Assembly (NCBI GenBank): GCA_041649275.1
Contig: JBAZNL010000001.1
Location: forward strand, 186,001-250,000
Direction of reading: 5' to 3'
DNA: 64,000 bases
From: Candidatus Izemoplasmatales bacterium
GTDB lineage: Bacteria; Bacillota_I; Bacilli_A; Izemoplasmatales; Hujiaoplasmataceae
Below, one piece after another: positions 23,485 to 32,232 of the stretch (its first letter is position 1; each line of letters starts with the position of its first letter). The notes under the pieces were generated by a model, which was not told where the DNA came from, ran no database searches, and worked only from the letters and a program-made list of their open reading frames with translations. A program made the translations under genes and the position numbers.

Positions 23485-26400
23485 TTATTCGGCTTCGGTG
23501 GCGATGTACATGTACTTGAGTCCGCCCCAACCCATCCAAGCATGGTACTCGTTGGCTTCAAAGACCATTCTGTCGCTGTAGACGGTCGCGCCGACGCTCG
23601 TGAAGAGCGGGATCGCGATCATCTGATCGAGGAGCACGGTTTCCAACGCGGCGGTGATGTTGTCGAAGTCGTCGGTCTTGCCCGCATAGTTGACATCCTT
23701 GACGTTGTACAGTTCGCCATAGGCGTAGACGTACAGTTCGTTGAAGGTGCAGGTCAGCGTGTCGCCGACGAACAGGGCGAGGAGGTCGACCCAGGAGTCG
23801 TACTGAGCGGTCTGGGTTTCCGTCGGGGTTTCGAGAGCTTCGTAGTCAGCGATCCACTGCTCCAAGGCGGCCTTGGAGTTCGGCAGGCTGACGGTCACTT
23901 CGGCGCCGGCGGTGTTGAAGCCCTTTTCGAGCATCAGGGAGACGTTGAGGCTGTTGTAGACCTGGCCGAGCATCGACGGAGCGTCGAAGTTGAGGCCCTG
24001 CCAACCGCCGAACGTCATCTCGAAGTCGCCGTTGTCCCAAGCCTGGTCGAGCGCGCTGCTGCTGACGGCAGCCAGCGTGAGCTCGAAGATCGGCGTGGAT
24101 TCGCCCTGGTTGAAGATCGCTTCGACGGTCGACTTGACCCAGTTGGCAACCTGCCAGTTGGTCTCAACGTCGTAGAACTTGTACTCGACGCTGACCATCT
24201 CGCCATCGGTGATGTCACCCGCAGCGATGGCTGCGGCGTAGGCCTGATCGAACAGCGATTTCGCCAAGACCGGGTTGTAGCCGGCGGTGTCGGGAGCGTA
24301 GTCTTCGAGAACGCTCTGGCCTGCCTGCGATCCGCGGTAGGAGACGAAGTTGTATTCGGTGGAGAGGTAGACCGGGCCGAGGAAGCCGTGCGTCGGAAGC
24401 GAAGGCGCTCTGACTTCCAGCGAGAAGGTCTCGCGGTCGATCGCGAAGTAGAAGGCTTCTCTGAATTCCGGATAGACCAGAATCGGATTGAGTTCGTACT
24501 GCGCGCTGCCCTGGATGTTGAAGGCGAAGCGGAAGAACGTGGTCAGAGGCGAGAGCTTCATGTTCAGGTTGTACTTGAACTCGTTGTAGTACTGTCCGCC
24601 GGCGCCGACGATGTCAAGACGTCCGGCTCTGAATTCTTCAATCGCGATGCTCTGGTCGGCGATGACGTCGTAACGGACGGTCGTGATGCGATAATCATCC
24701 TTGGCGTAATACGACGGGTTGAGCGTGTAGTAGTAGAGGACGTCGGTTTCCCAAACGGCGAGGACGTACGGTCCGTAGGAGGACAGCGGGTTCTCGATCG
24801 TGCCGTAGGTGGTTTGCGTTCTCGCTTCGTTCATGCCCGCTTCGAACTTGGCGGGATGGACGACGCCGACGATGCCGGAGGTCAGGTTGCCCATGACGTC
24901 CCAGGCGGTCTTGCCGGCGGTCAGGGTCAGTTCGATGGTGTACTGGTCGATGACCTTGAAGCCGACTTCGCTCCACAGAACGGCAGCCTGCGGAAGGGTG
25001 GCTCCGCCGACCGGAATGCCGCTTTCATCGACGGCGGCTCTGTTCTGAGCCTCATCCATGTAGGCGGGACGGGCGCCGGCATAGCCTTTGCCCTTGGTGG
25101 TATCGGGGGTTCCGGTGGTCGGGACCGGGACGCCGTCGAGGGTCCAGCCCGCTTCGGGGGCGATCAGGTTTCCGCTGGCATCCCAGAGGAAGGCATCGCC
25201 GTATTCGTTTTCGATGACGAATCCGTTCACGCCGTAGGCGCTAGCGCTTCTGCCCCAGTCTTCGAGGTAGGCGAGGGCGCCGCCGGGTCCGACGAGTCCG
25301 TCGTAACGTCCGGTCTCGATGTAGTAGAGCGGCCAAGTGGGCTGACCGATGACGGTTCCGTAATAGGAGTTCTCACGCGAGTAGACGATTTCGCCGACCT
25401 TGTAGAGGTTGTAACCCCAAACGTCGGTCTGCGGGCTGTTCTGCTTCGCATATCCTTCGGCGCCGACGAGCGGCAGGTACGCGTTGTCATAGAGGTTGGA
25501 GGCACGGTCGTTCAGAAGGAGCGGGTCGAGGAGCATTCTCCAGGAGTAGTCGAACGTGTAGGCGTCGATCGGGGTGCCATCCTGGAACTGCAGGTCCTGA
25601 CGGAGAGCGATTCTCCAGACGAGCCCTTCCTCATCCATCGGCTGCGGCACGGAAGCGGCCATGGCCGGGAAGCGGTTGTAGGGCAGCTCGCCAGCGGTAT
25701 GGCCGGCGCGATACCAGTCTTCGAAGTCGAAGTCGCCGTCGACGACGAATGCGGGATCCTCTTCGAGCACTTGCGCTTGGGCGGCGGCCCAGTCGTAGTC
25801 GCCGGTGTAGAGGCTGTCGGTCAGATAGCCGTACAGTTCGGAAGCGGTCGCGAGCGTTTCGGAATACGGGTTCAGGTTGTTGGTCCCGGAAGTATAGGTG
25901 TGATAGATCGCGGACAGGTCGGCGATGCTTCTCGGGTTGATGTAGACGACGATGGTCGCCTGGGCGGTGGTGACGTTGCCGGCGGCGTCGGTGACGGTGT
26001 AGAGCACCTGGTAGATGCCGGCGACACCGTAGTTGACGGCGTCATCGTCCACGACGATCGCAGCGGAGAGGTCGCCATCGACGTTGTCGGTCGCGGTCAC
26101 GCCGGTCAGGTAGTTCGGAACGGCGTTGCCGGTGTAGTACTCGATGTTGTGGATGCCGGAGATGACCGGAGCGACGGTCTCCTTCACGACGGTGACGGTG
26201 ATCGAGACCTGCGACTCGTTGCCCGAGGAGTCTTCGACGGTGTAGGTGACCGTGTAGACGCCGGGGACGGCGAGGTTGACGGCGGCCGAGTTGACCACGA
26301 TGTCCGCGGTCACGGCACCGTCGACGTTGTCCGTCGCGGTGACGCCGGTCAGGTAGTTCGGAGCGGCGCTGACGCCAATCGTGTAGGTCTTGTTCGACTG

Positions 26401-27006
26401 GCCGTTGAAGACCGGCGGAACGAGGTCCGCGTCATCGGCGAACTCCTTCACCTGGATGAAGGTCGAGTAGACGGCCGACTGGTTGCCGGACGCGTCTTCG
26501 ACGGTGTAGGTGACCGTGTAGACGCCGACGGTTTCGAGATCGACGGCGGAGGAGTCGACGACGATTTCGTCGGTGAGGTCGCCGTCGACGTTGTCGGTGG
26601 CGGTCACGCCGTCGAGATAGTCGGGCGCATCGTCGCCGAACACGAACTCGAGTCCGTGGATGCCGGTGATGACCGGGGCGTCGTTGTCAACGACGTGGAC
26701 GACAAGCGAAGCGGTCGCCTCGTTGCCGAAGAGGTCCTCGACGGTGAAGGTGACGGTGTAGTTGCCGGGAACGGTGAGGTTGACGGCGGTCGAGTTTCTG
26801 ACGATCTTGGACGTGATGTTCCCTTCCAGATTGTCATAAGCCGTGACGCCAGCATACGTCGGCGCGGAACTTTCGCCGATGACATACGTGATGTCAGCGA
26901 CGCCGCTCAGCACCGGGGCCACGGTGTCCAGTGTCGTTGTCTCTGTACAAGCAAGAGTGGTGAACAACACGAGAACCGCAAGCATGGATAGCAATGCTTT
27001 TTTCAT
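23485..27006 (-). CDS. oppA: Oligopeptide-binding lipoprotein OppA with four DUF5011-type domains
   Basis: 1173 residues, about twice the usual OppA. A signal peptide ends in a lipobox with C20 (FTTLAC). Four Ig-like repeats follow (about 28-360), each with a proline-ITY(V/T)IG-type start, a GVTA.DN(V/L)EG core and a YTVT(F/Y)TVED strand. The rest is a family 5 solute-binding domain, with features such as LRQDLQFQDGTPIDAYTFDY and a long C-terminal lobe. It would capture peptides outside the membrane and deliver them to OppBC. AAAGGAG precedes the ATG, and a strong promoter lies upstream. The Ig-like domains may act as a stalk through a surface layer (inference). Confidence 0.93.
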   Translation of the reverse strand: MKKALLSMLAVLVLFTTLACTETTTLDTVAPVLSGVADITYVIGESSAPTYAGVTAYDNLEGNITSKIVRNSTAVNLTVPGNYTVTFTVEDLFGNEATASLVVHVVDNDAPVITGIHGLEFVFGDDAPDYLDGVTATDNVDGDLTDEIVVDSSAVDLETVGVYTVTYTVEDASGNQSAVYSTFIQVKEFADDADLVPPVFNGQSNKTYTIGVSAAPNYLTGVTATDNVDGAVTADIVVNSAAVNLAVPGVYTVTYTVEDSSGNESQVSITVTVVKETVAPVISGIHNIEYYTGNAVPNYLTGVTATDNVDGDLSAAIVVDDDAVNYGVAGIYQVLYTVTDAAGNVTTAQATIVVYINPRSIADLSAIYHTYTSGTNNLNPYSETLATASELYGYLTDSLYTGDYDWAAAQAQVLEEDPAFVVDGDFDFEDWYRAGHTAGELPYNRFPAMAASVPQPMDEEGLVWRIALRQDLQFQDGTPIDAYTFDYSWRMLLDPLLLNDRASNLYDNAYLPLVGAEGYAKQNSPQTDVWGYNLYKVGEIVYSRENSYYGTVIGQPTWPLYYIETGRYDGLVGPGGALAYLEDWGRSASAYGVNGFVIENEYGDAFLWDASGNLIAPEAGWTLDGVPVPTTGTPDTTKGKGYAGARPAYMDEAQNRAAVDESGIPVGGATLPQAAVLWSEVGFKVIDQYTIELTLTAGKTAWDVMGNLTSGIVGVVHPAKFEAGMNEARTQTTYGTIENPLSSYGPYVLAVWETDVLYYYTLNPSYYAKDDYRITTVRYDVIADQSIAIEEFRAGRLDIVGAGGQYYNEFKYNLNMKLSPLTTFFRFAFNIQGSAQYELNPILVYPEFREAFYFAIDRETFSLEVRAPSLPTHGFLGPVYLSTEYNFVSYRGSQAGQSVLEDYAPDTAGYNPVLAKSLFDQAYAAAIAAGDITDGEMVSVEYKFYDVETNWQVANWVKSTVEAIFNQGESTPIFELTLAAVSSSALDQAWDNGDFEMTFGGWQGLNFDAPSMLGQVYNSLNVSLMLEKGFNTAGAEVTVSLPNSKAALEQWIADYEALETPTETQTAQYDSWVDLLALFVGDTLTCTFNELYVYAYGELYNVKDVNYAGKTDDFDNITAALETVLLDQMIAIPLFTSVGATVYSDRMVFEANEYHAWMGWGGLKYMYIATEAE

Positions 27007-27047
27007 CTTTGCTACTCTCCTTTTCTATTGTTGTGTGGATTACCGTG

Positions 27048-27076
27048 ATTTTACTACATTTGCCTATGGTTGTCAA
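27048..27076 (-). promoter_or_regulatory. opp operon promoter
   Basis: On the minus strand TTGACA, 17 nt spacing, TAAAAT, 41 nt before oppA. Confidence 0.85.
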
Positions 27077-27170
27077 CACGAGTCGACAATATAATCGATG
27101 ATGGAGGATGAAAACGAAATTCCCCGTGCGTCGCCGCGATTTCCGCCTTCTCTTTCACGCGAATGTGATA

Positions 27171-27183
27171 TATTATATATAAT
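27171..27183 (+). promoter_or_regulatory. Candidate -10 region of the DUF3899 gene
   Basis: TATTATATATAAT offers overlapping -10 boxes (27171-27176 and 27178-27183); no convincing -35 is seen. Confidence 0.45.
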
Positions 27184-27241
27184 GATGAAGATGATCGCCG
27201 CCCGCCGTCCCGCGAGCGGTGCGACAGGAGGCAAACGGTAC

Positions 27242-27622
27242 ATGAACAAACTCTCACGGCGACGGGTTCTCGTCGTCACCGCGATCGACATGGCGATCGG
27301 CGTGGTCTTCGTCGGCCTGATGCTCCTGTTCTCGCAGGATTTCACCCTGATCGGCTTCATCGACGCGACGATGGTGGCGGCGGTGCTGCTGTTCGCCGTC
27401 GGTTGGTTCTTCTTCGTCGCCAACAACCACGTGTTCGACATCATCACCTATGGCGTGAAGTCCTTTTTCAAGGGCGTCATCGGTAAACGCGAGAAGACGA
27501 CGTACATCGAGTATCTGGAAACGAAGAAGACGGTCGAACCGTTCATGTACCACGCGTTCTGGTACGCTTCGCTCGTGATCCTCGCAGTCAGCCTGATCCT
27601 CTACGCCGTCTACAAGTTCTGA
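27242..27622 (+). CDS. DUF3899-like small membrane protein
   Basis: 126 residues from the ATG at 27242, which has GGAGG 9-13 nt upstream. Three hydrophobic segments (about 8-30, 36-60 and 105-125) enclose a basic cytoplasmic loop (VKSFFKGVIGKREKTTYIEY). The pattern resembles DUF3899 proteins of Bacillota, whose role is unknown. It is monocistronic, divergent from oppA, and ends in a good terminator. Confidence 0.8.
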   Translation: MNKLSRRRVLVVTAIDMAIGVVFVGLMLLFSQDFTLIGFIDATMVAAVLLFAVGWFFFVANNHVFDIITYGVKSFFKGVIGKREKTTYIEYLETKKTVEPFMYHAFWYASLVILAVSLILYAVYKF

Positions 27623-27637
27623 CCCGCATCGCCCTTC

Positions 27638-27676
27638 AAGGCCTCGCGCACGTTTTTACGCGAGACCTTTTTTTAT
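27638..27676 (+). terminator. Terminator of the DUF3899 gene
   Basis: AAGGCCTCGCG...CGCGAGACCTT followed by TTTTTTT. Confidence 0.9.
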
Positions 27677-27683
27677 TTTCAGA

Positions 27684-27721
27684 AAACGAAAACCGGACGC
27701 CGATGTCATTCGGTGTCCGGT
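27684..27721 (-). terminator. Terminator of the S41-type lipoprotein gene
   Basis: Minus-strand ACCGGACACCGA / TCGGCGTCCGGT, then TTTTCGTTTT, 20 nt after the stop. Confidence 0.88.
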
Positions 27722-27741
27722 GACGATCGAGCGGGTCGGGA

Positions 27742-30078
27742 TCAGTTCGCGGGTTGGAGCGAATGGATCAGCGCGATCAGTTCGGAATTGCTGGTGACGT
27801 CGTCCATCAGGTAATCGGGCGTGATGCCGTCTTCGATGCTCTGGTAGACGTAGCCGTCGATCTCGTTGCCGATGCGCGTGCACAGCACGTTGTTCGTCGA
27901 GATGAAGAGGACCGACCCGTCGGGGGTGATGATGACGCCGATCGAGGACGCGCCCCCGCTCGACGGCTGGCCGATGACGGTCGCGATGCCCTGTTCCTTC
28001 GCGATCGAGGTCATCAGGTTGGCGGCGCTGAACGTGACGCTCGAACAGAGGATGTACCAGTCGTAGTCGAAGGCGACATAGTCGCTCTCGATGTAGTAGG
28101 TGACCGTGGCGCCGTCGGCGGGATTCTTGGAGTGGTACATGATCTGGTTTTCGGTCATGTAGCCGAAGATGCGCAGGACCGCTCCGAGATTTCCGCCCGT
28201 ATTGTACGAGAGGTCGACGACGACGCTTGTGACGGTGGCGGGCAGATGGTCGAGGATGCGCTTGAATTCGTCCGGGGTGTCGATCGTGAAGCCGGTCAGG
28301 TGGATGACCGCGATCTTCTCGTCGTCGAGCAGTTCCATGGCGGGCATGGAGGTGTAGCTTCCGTATTTGGCGTCCAGCAGATCCTGGACGGCCCAGAGAC
28401 CGCGGTAGAAGGAATAGCTGTCGGGGCCGAGGTCGGTGATCGTGACGTCGATGCTGTATCCGGTGGGATCGACGTAGTAGCCCGGATACACGTGCCATGA
28501 ATGCAGGTCGTCGAGATCGTACACGATGTCGAAGATCTTCTTGTAGACCGTGGTGTCGCCCTTCGTCATGATCGTGCTGACGTGCTCGAGGAGGACGTCG
28601 TAGAACGTCTCGTAGCCGAGGTCGTCCTTGAGGCCGTAGAAATAGTCCATCGCGAGCGCGAGGTAGTTGTAGGTGGCCCAGTTCATGTCGGTGGCCATCG
28701 TCTGGGGAGCGAGCGAACTGGTGCGCATCGCCTCATGGATCGCGAGATCCTCGGCCGTGCCGCCGCTCAGACCGAACGTGTCGACGCCCCAGAGCTTGTC
28801 GCCGTTGTAGTAGACGTCGTAGTAGACGCCGCCGAGGAGGAGCAGGTCGGTGACGGCGACCGGCATCAGGTAGAAGGTTTCCTCGCCTTCGTGGTAGACG
28901 ATGATGTCGAACCGGTAAAAGCCGAGCGGGATCGTGACTTCGGCACCGGCGCCGTAATCGGCGTCGACGTAGTTCAGACCTTCGCCGTAGTCGGATTCCG
29001 TCGAGGCGACATATCCTTCGAAGAAATCGAAGCTGGAGACGGTGAACGTGTTTTCCGTGAAATCGATGGTCGCGGAGTAGGTTTCTTGGACCAGCGTCCC
29101 GTCGAAATCCTCGTATTCGACGGTGTAGGAGATCACGAGCACGTCGTCGTCTACGGGGGTGAATTCGATGATCGAGGCGTCGAGTGCGCCGTCGACCATG
29201 TTCACGAACGTCTCGACGTCGATGTAGGGGACGGTGCCGTTGTTCACGTAGAACACGCGGATGGCCTCCTGGTCGGGAACCACGTACTCCGTGCTGGTGC
29301 CGTCGAAGGGAAGCATCACGCTCCTGGTCACCGCGACTTCGGGACTCGGCTGGACCGTCGTCGTGAACTCGTGGTACATCGTGAACCAGCCGTTCACGAT
29401 CTTGAGGGTCATGGTGACGTCGACGGGATCCGATCCGACCGGCAGCGGGATGGTGAGGCCCTTGTTCGTCATGACGTCCGGCAGACTCGAGGTCCACGTG
29501 TAGATCGAACCGTTGGTGCCGCCGTTCGGCAGCGTCGTGTCCGGCGCGAAGTTGATCGCGGCGAGGTCGGCGAGCGCCTTCGTCTCGTTGCTCGAGACGA
29601 CGACGGCGACGGTATAGGTGACCGTCGCGGTCTTCCCGCCCGCATCGGTCACGGAGAGGGTGACGGTATACGAACCGTCGACGCTGACGTCGACGTTCGA
29701 ATCGACGACGATGATCGCGGTCAGATCCCCGTCCTCGGCGTCGGACGCGGTGATTCCCGCCAGCGGATCGAACGCGGCCGTGCGGTTCACCGTCTTGTCG
29801 CTCACGCCGACGATGGTCGGTTCGGCGTTATAGACCGTCGTCGTGGTCGGCGTCGTGGTCGGGATCGTGGTGGTGGTCTGGGTCGTCGTCGCCGCGGTGG
29901 TGGTCGTGGCTTCCGTCGTCGTCGTGAGGGTCGTGGTGGTCTGCGACGTCGTCTGGGAGGTCGAAGCGGTCGTGGCCGTCGCCGTAGTCGTCGTCAGCGG
30001 CGTCGTCGTGGTGAGCTGATCGCACGCGACCAGGGTGAAGAACGACAGAAGCGTGATCAGGATGATGGCTTTTCTCAT
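27742..30078 (-). CDS. Surface lipoprotein with Thr-rich stalk, Ig-like domain and S41-type peptidase domain
   Basis: 778 residues. Signal peptide with lipobox C19 (FFTLVAC). Residues about 22-82 are almost only Thr with some Ala/Ser/Gln, a flexible and possibly glycosylated stalk. A DUF5011-type Ig-like domain follows (about 84-165). A long middle region of beta-rich sequence has no family I recognise. The C-terminal ~300 residues resemble the S41 (C-terminal processing/tricorn) fold: VIHLTGF, VVDLSYNTGGNLG, and the nucleophile region SSVTFSAANLM (Ser about 684) followed by IGQPSSGGA. No PDZ domain is obvious. The substrate is unknown; envelope or peptide processing is plausible. Own promoter and terminator. 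Confidence 0.85.
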   Translation of the reverse strand: MRKAIILITLLSFFTLVACDQLTTTTPLTTTTATATTASTSQTTSQTTTTLTTTTEATTTTAATTTQTTTTIPTTTPTTTTVYNAEPTIVGVSDKTVNRTAAFDPLAGITASDAEDGDLTAIIVVDSNVDVSVDGSYTVTLSVTDAGGKTATVTYTVAVVVSSNETKALADLAAINFAPDTTLPNGGTNGSIYTWTSSLPDVMTNKGLTIPLPVGSDPVDVTMTLKIVNGWFTMYHEFTTTVQPSPEVAVTRSVMLPFDGTSTEYVVPDQEAIRVFYVNNGTVPYIDVETFVNMVDGALDASIIEFTPVDDDVLVISYTVEYEDFDGTLVQETYSATIDFTENTFTVSSFDFFEGYVASTESDYGEGLNYVDADYGAGAEVTIPLGFYRFDIIVYHEGEETFYLMPVAVTDLLLLGGVYYDVYYNGDKLWGVDTFGLSGGTAEDLAIHEAMRTSSLAPQTMATDMNWATYNYLALAMDYFYGLKDDLGYETFYDVLLEHVSTIMTKGDTTVYKKIFDIVYDLDDLHSWHVYPGYYVDPTGYSIDVTITDLGPDSYSFYRGLWAVQDLLDAKYGSYTSMPAMELLDDEKIAVIHLTGFTIDTPDEFKRILDHLPATVTSVVVDLSYNTGGNLGAVLRIFGYMTENQIMYHSKNPADGATVTYYIESDYVAFDYDWYILCSSVTFSAANLMTSIAKEQGIATVIGQPSSGGASSIGVIITPDGSVLFISTNNVLCTRIGNEIDGYVYQSIEDGITPDYLMDDVTSNSELIALIHSLQPAN

Positions 30079-30163
30079 CGTATGTTATCCTTCCTTCGAC
30101 ATGGCCGGCAGAATCTCCGACGGGGTCGGATCGTTCGGCCCATGTCCCATTGATGTTTCTATC

Positions 30164-30203
30164 AGTATACCGTAAACGCGCGCGATTGACAAGAACACTT
30201 GTC
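30164..30203 (-). promoter_or_regulatory. Promoter of the S41-type lipoprotein with overlapping palindrome
   Basis: On the minus strand TTGTCA, 17 nt spacing, TATACT. The -35 box is half of a perfect palindrome GACAAG-tgtt-CTTGTC (30188-30203), a possible operator. Confidence 0.75.
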
Positions 30204-30328
30204 GAAAACGGATGCGGATCGATCGACTATCGCATTTCTTCGTGCGCGGCGGATGGGACCGAAGCCGGTTTCGGTCGATTCGATTCCCTTTTCGACGCCG
30301 ATGCGATAGAATAGAGGGCGGTGATCCC

Positions 30329-32197
30329 ATGGAATTCCATCTCATAACCCTCGATGACAGAGAACGATACGACCGCGCCCTGGCGCAAAGCCCCCTGTTC
30401 CACGACTATCAGGGCAGCGATCTCAATTTCGCATGCCTCTTCGCCTGGCGGCGCCACGACCGGCTCGAATGCGGCGCACTCCCTGACGGCACGATCGTGA
30501 CCCGCGGCGAACGGAACGGGGTCGGCTTCTACTTCCCGCCGATCGCGGCGACCGAACCGGCGTTCATCGCGGCGCTTTCGCTCCTCGAAGGCGAAGCGCT
30601 CGAGAACAACATCCCCTTCCTCGTCCGCGGAATGACCGCGTCGCTCGTCGCCATCGTCGGCCGGAGCGACCGCCACGACCGCATCGACAGCGAACGGAAC
30701 CTGTTCGAATACCTCTACGACGCCGCGTCGCTGAGGACCCTGTCGGGAACCCGCTATCACGCCAAGCGCAACTTCGTCAACCGTTTCATGAAGAACGGCG
30801 ACCATTCGTTCCGTCCCTATAGGGACGCCGACCGCGGTCTCGTCGAGACGATGCTCCATCACTGGGAAGCCCGGAAACTGCAGGCATACGAGATTCAGGC
30901 GATCCTTGAACTCCTCGACTTCCGCGCCGAACTGTCCTGCTTCGCCGACCTCCTGTTCGTCGGCGAACGCCTCGCCGCGTTCGCGATCGGCACACTCCAG
31001 GGAAACGTCGGGATCACCCTTTTCGAAAAGGCGGACACGGGCGTCCCCGGCGTCTACGCGGCGATCAACCAGATGTTCGCGAACGCCCATTACGAAGGCG
31101 TCCCGGTCGTCAACCGCCAGGAAGACCTCGGGATCGCCGAACTGCGGAAATCGAAGTTGTCCTACCACCCGATCGGGTTCGTCGAGAAGTACTCGCTCAT
31201 GCGCGACCACCTCTCGCAGGCCGAAATCGAGGAACTGAAGTCCTTATACGGCGAGGCGTTCCCCGCCTCGCAGAACTTCACCGACTACTTCTTCCATAAC
31301 CGCTATCGCTCCGACAACGTCGTCTTCCATCGGATCGACGGCCGCATCGTGTCGGCGCTCCATCTCGTCCGCAGAACCGTCGCGATCCGCCACCGGGAGT
31401 TCGCGGTGCCGTTCGTCGCCGCCGCCGCCACGCTCCGGACGGAACGCGGGAAGGGACTCATGTCCACCCTTCTCCGGCAGACTCTGGCCGAGCTCTACAA
31501 CCGCAAGACGGCACTCGCCGCCATCTCGTCGGCCTCCGACGAATACTACCGTCCCTTCGGCTTCGTCACGGTCTGCCGCTCGCAGGACGTCCGCATCGTC
31601 TCCCCGGCCTCCGACGGACGCGTCCTCCGCGTCGCGACCCGCGACGACCTGCCCGCACTTGACGCCCTCTACCGCCGCCGGATGGAAACCTATGACGTCT
31701 TCGTGGAGCGCCGGCTCGACGCCTGGAACGATTTCTACGACGAGGTCGCCGCGGCCGGAGGAACGATCTTCCTCATTCTCGAGAACGACGAACCGATCGG
31801 CTACTTCTCGCGCTTCGGCGACCGCGTGGAGGAACTCTGCCTGCCGGCGGACGTCGCACCGACGACAATGTCCGCCCTCGACGGCCTGACGGTCGCGATC
31901 GAAGGCGGTGAAGGCGACGGCGGCCGCGTCATGTTTCGGATCGTCGACGCGATGCGTTTCCTCCGGGAATATCCGTATGCGCCGAAGGCGGAATGCCGCC
32001 GCCGCGTCCGGATCGTCGACGACCTGTTCGCGCAGAACAACCGCTCGCTCGAATGGATCGTCGAAGGCGGTACGGTCCGCATCCGCGAGATCGACGACGC
32101 CGAGGAGACGCTCTCGATCGAGGAACTGGCCGCGATGGCGTTTCAGGACGGCGCCTGCCCGTTCGGACCGTCCCGAACGCTCGTCTTCGACCGCTGA
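30329..32197 (+). CDS. Fusion of DUF2156 (LPG synthase C-domain-like) and Eis-type GNAT acetyltransferase
   Basis: 622 residues from the ATG at 30329. Residues 1 to ~290 match DUF2156: DYQGSDLNFACLFAW, the GTRYHAKRNFVNRF strand-helix and VVNRQEDLGIAELRKSKLSY, a double-GNAT fold shared with aminoacyl-phosphatidylglycerol synthases. Residues ~295-622 match Eis-like acetyltransferases: a GNAT core with RTERGKGLMSTLLRQ as the acetyl-CoA loop and SSASDEYYRPFGF, then a second GNAT-like part and an SCP2-like end. The DUF2156 half lacks the membrane domain of MprF. The joint substrate is unknown. The start follows GGGCGGTGAT; a TAGAAT -10 lies at 30307. Ends in a bidirectional terminator. Confidence 0.88.
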   Translation: MEFHLITLDDRERYDRALAQSPLFHDYQGSDLNFACLFAWRRHDRLECGALPDGTIVTRGERNGVGFYFPPIAATEPAFIAALSLLEGEALENNIPFLVRGMTASLVAIVGRSDRHDRIDSERNLFEYLYDAASLRTLSGTRYHAKRNFVNRFMKNGDHSFRPYRDADRGLVETMLHHWEARKLQAYEIQAILELLDFRAELSCFADLLFVGERLAAFAIGTLQGNVGITLFEKADTGVPGVYAAINQMFANAHYEGVPVVNRQEDLGIAELRKSKLSYHPIGFVEKYSLMRDHLSQAEIEELKSLYGEAFPASQNFTDYFFHNRYRSDNVVFHRIDGRIVSALHLVRRTVAIRHREFAVPFVAAAATLRTERGKGLMSTLLRQTLAELYNRKTALAAISSASDEYYRPFGFVTVCRSQDVRIVSPASDGRVLRVATRDDLPALDALYRRRMETYDVFVERRLDAWNDFYDEVAAAGGTIFLILENDEPIGYFSRFGDRVEELCLPADVAPTTMSALDGLTVAIEGGEGDGGRVMFRIVDAMRFLREYPYAPKAECRRRVRIVDDLFAQNNRSLEWIVEGGTVRIREIDDAEETLSIEELAAMAFQDGACPFGPSRTLVFDR

Positions 32198-32205
32198 ACA
32201 TACAA

Positions 32206-32232
32206 AACGCTGCTCTCGGGCAGCGTTTTTTT
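32206..32232. terminator. Bidirectional terminator between the DUF2156-Eis gene and the RluA gene
   Basis: AACGCTGC-tctcgg-GCAGCGTT with TTTTTTC on the plus side; it closes two convergent genes. Confidence 0.9.

Noticed and set aside
23542..26991. A 1149-codon open frame on the plus strand opposite oppA
   Set aside because: It is a mirror of the GC-rich coding bias: mostly Asp, Val, Arg, Gly and His, no domain, no ribosome-binding site, while the minus strand encodes a clear OppA.
29828..30025. Repetitive GTGGTCGTCG-type DNA, possible tandem repeat or CRISPR-like array
   Set aside because: It encodes the Thr-rich stalk of the S41-type lipoprotein; units are irregular, with no spacers of fixed length.
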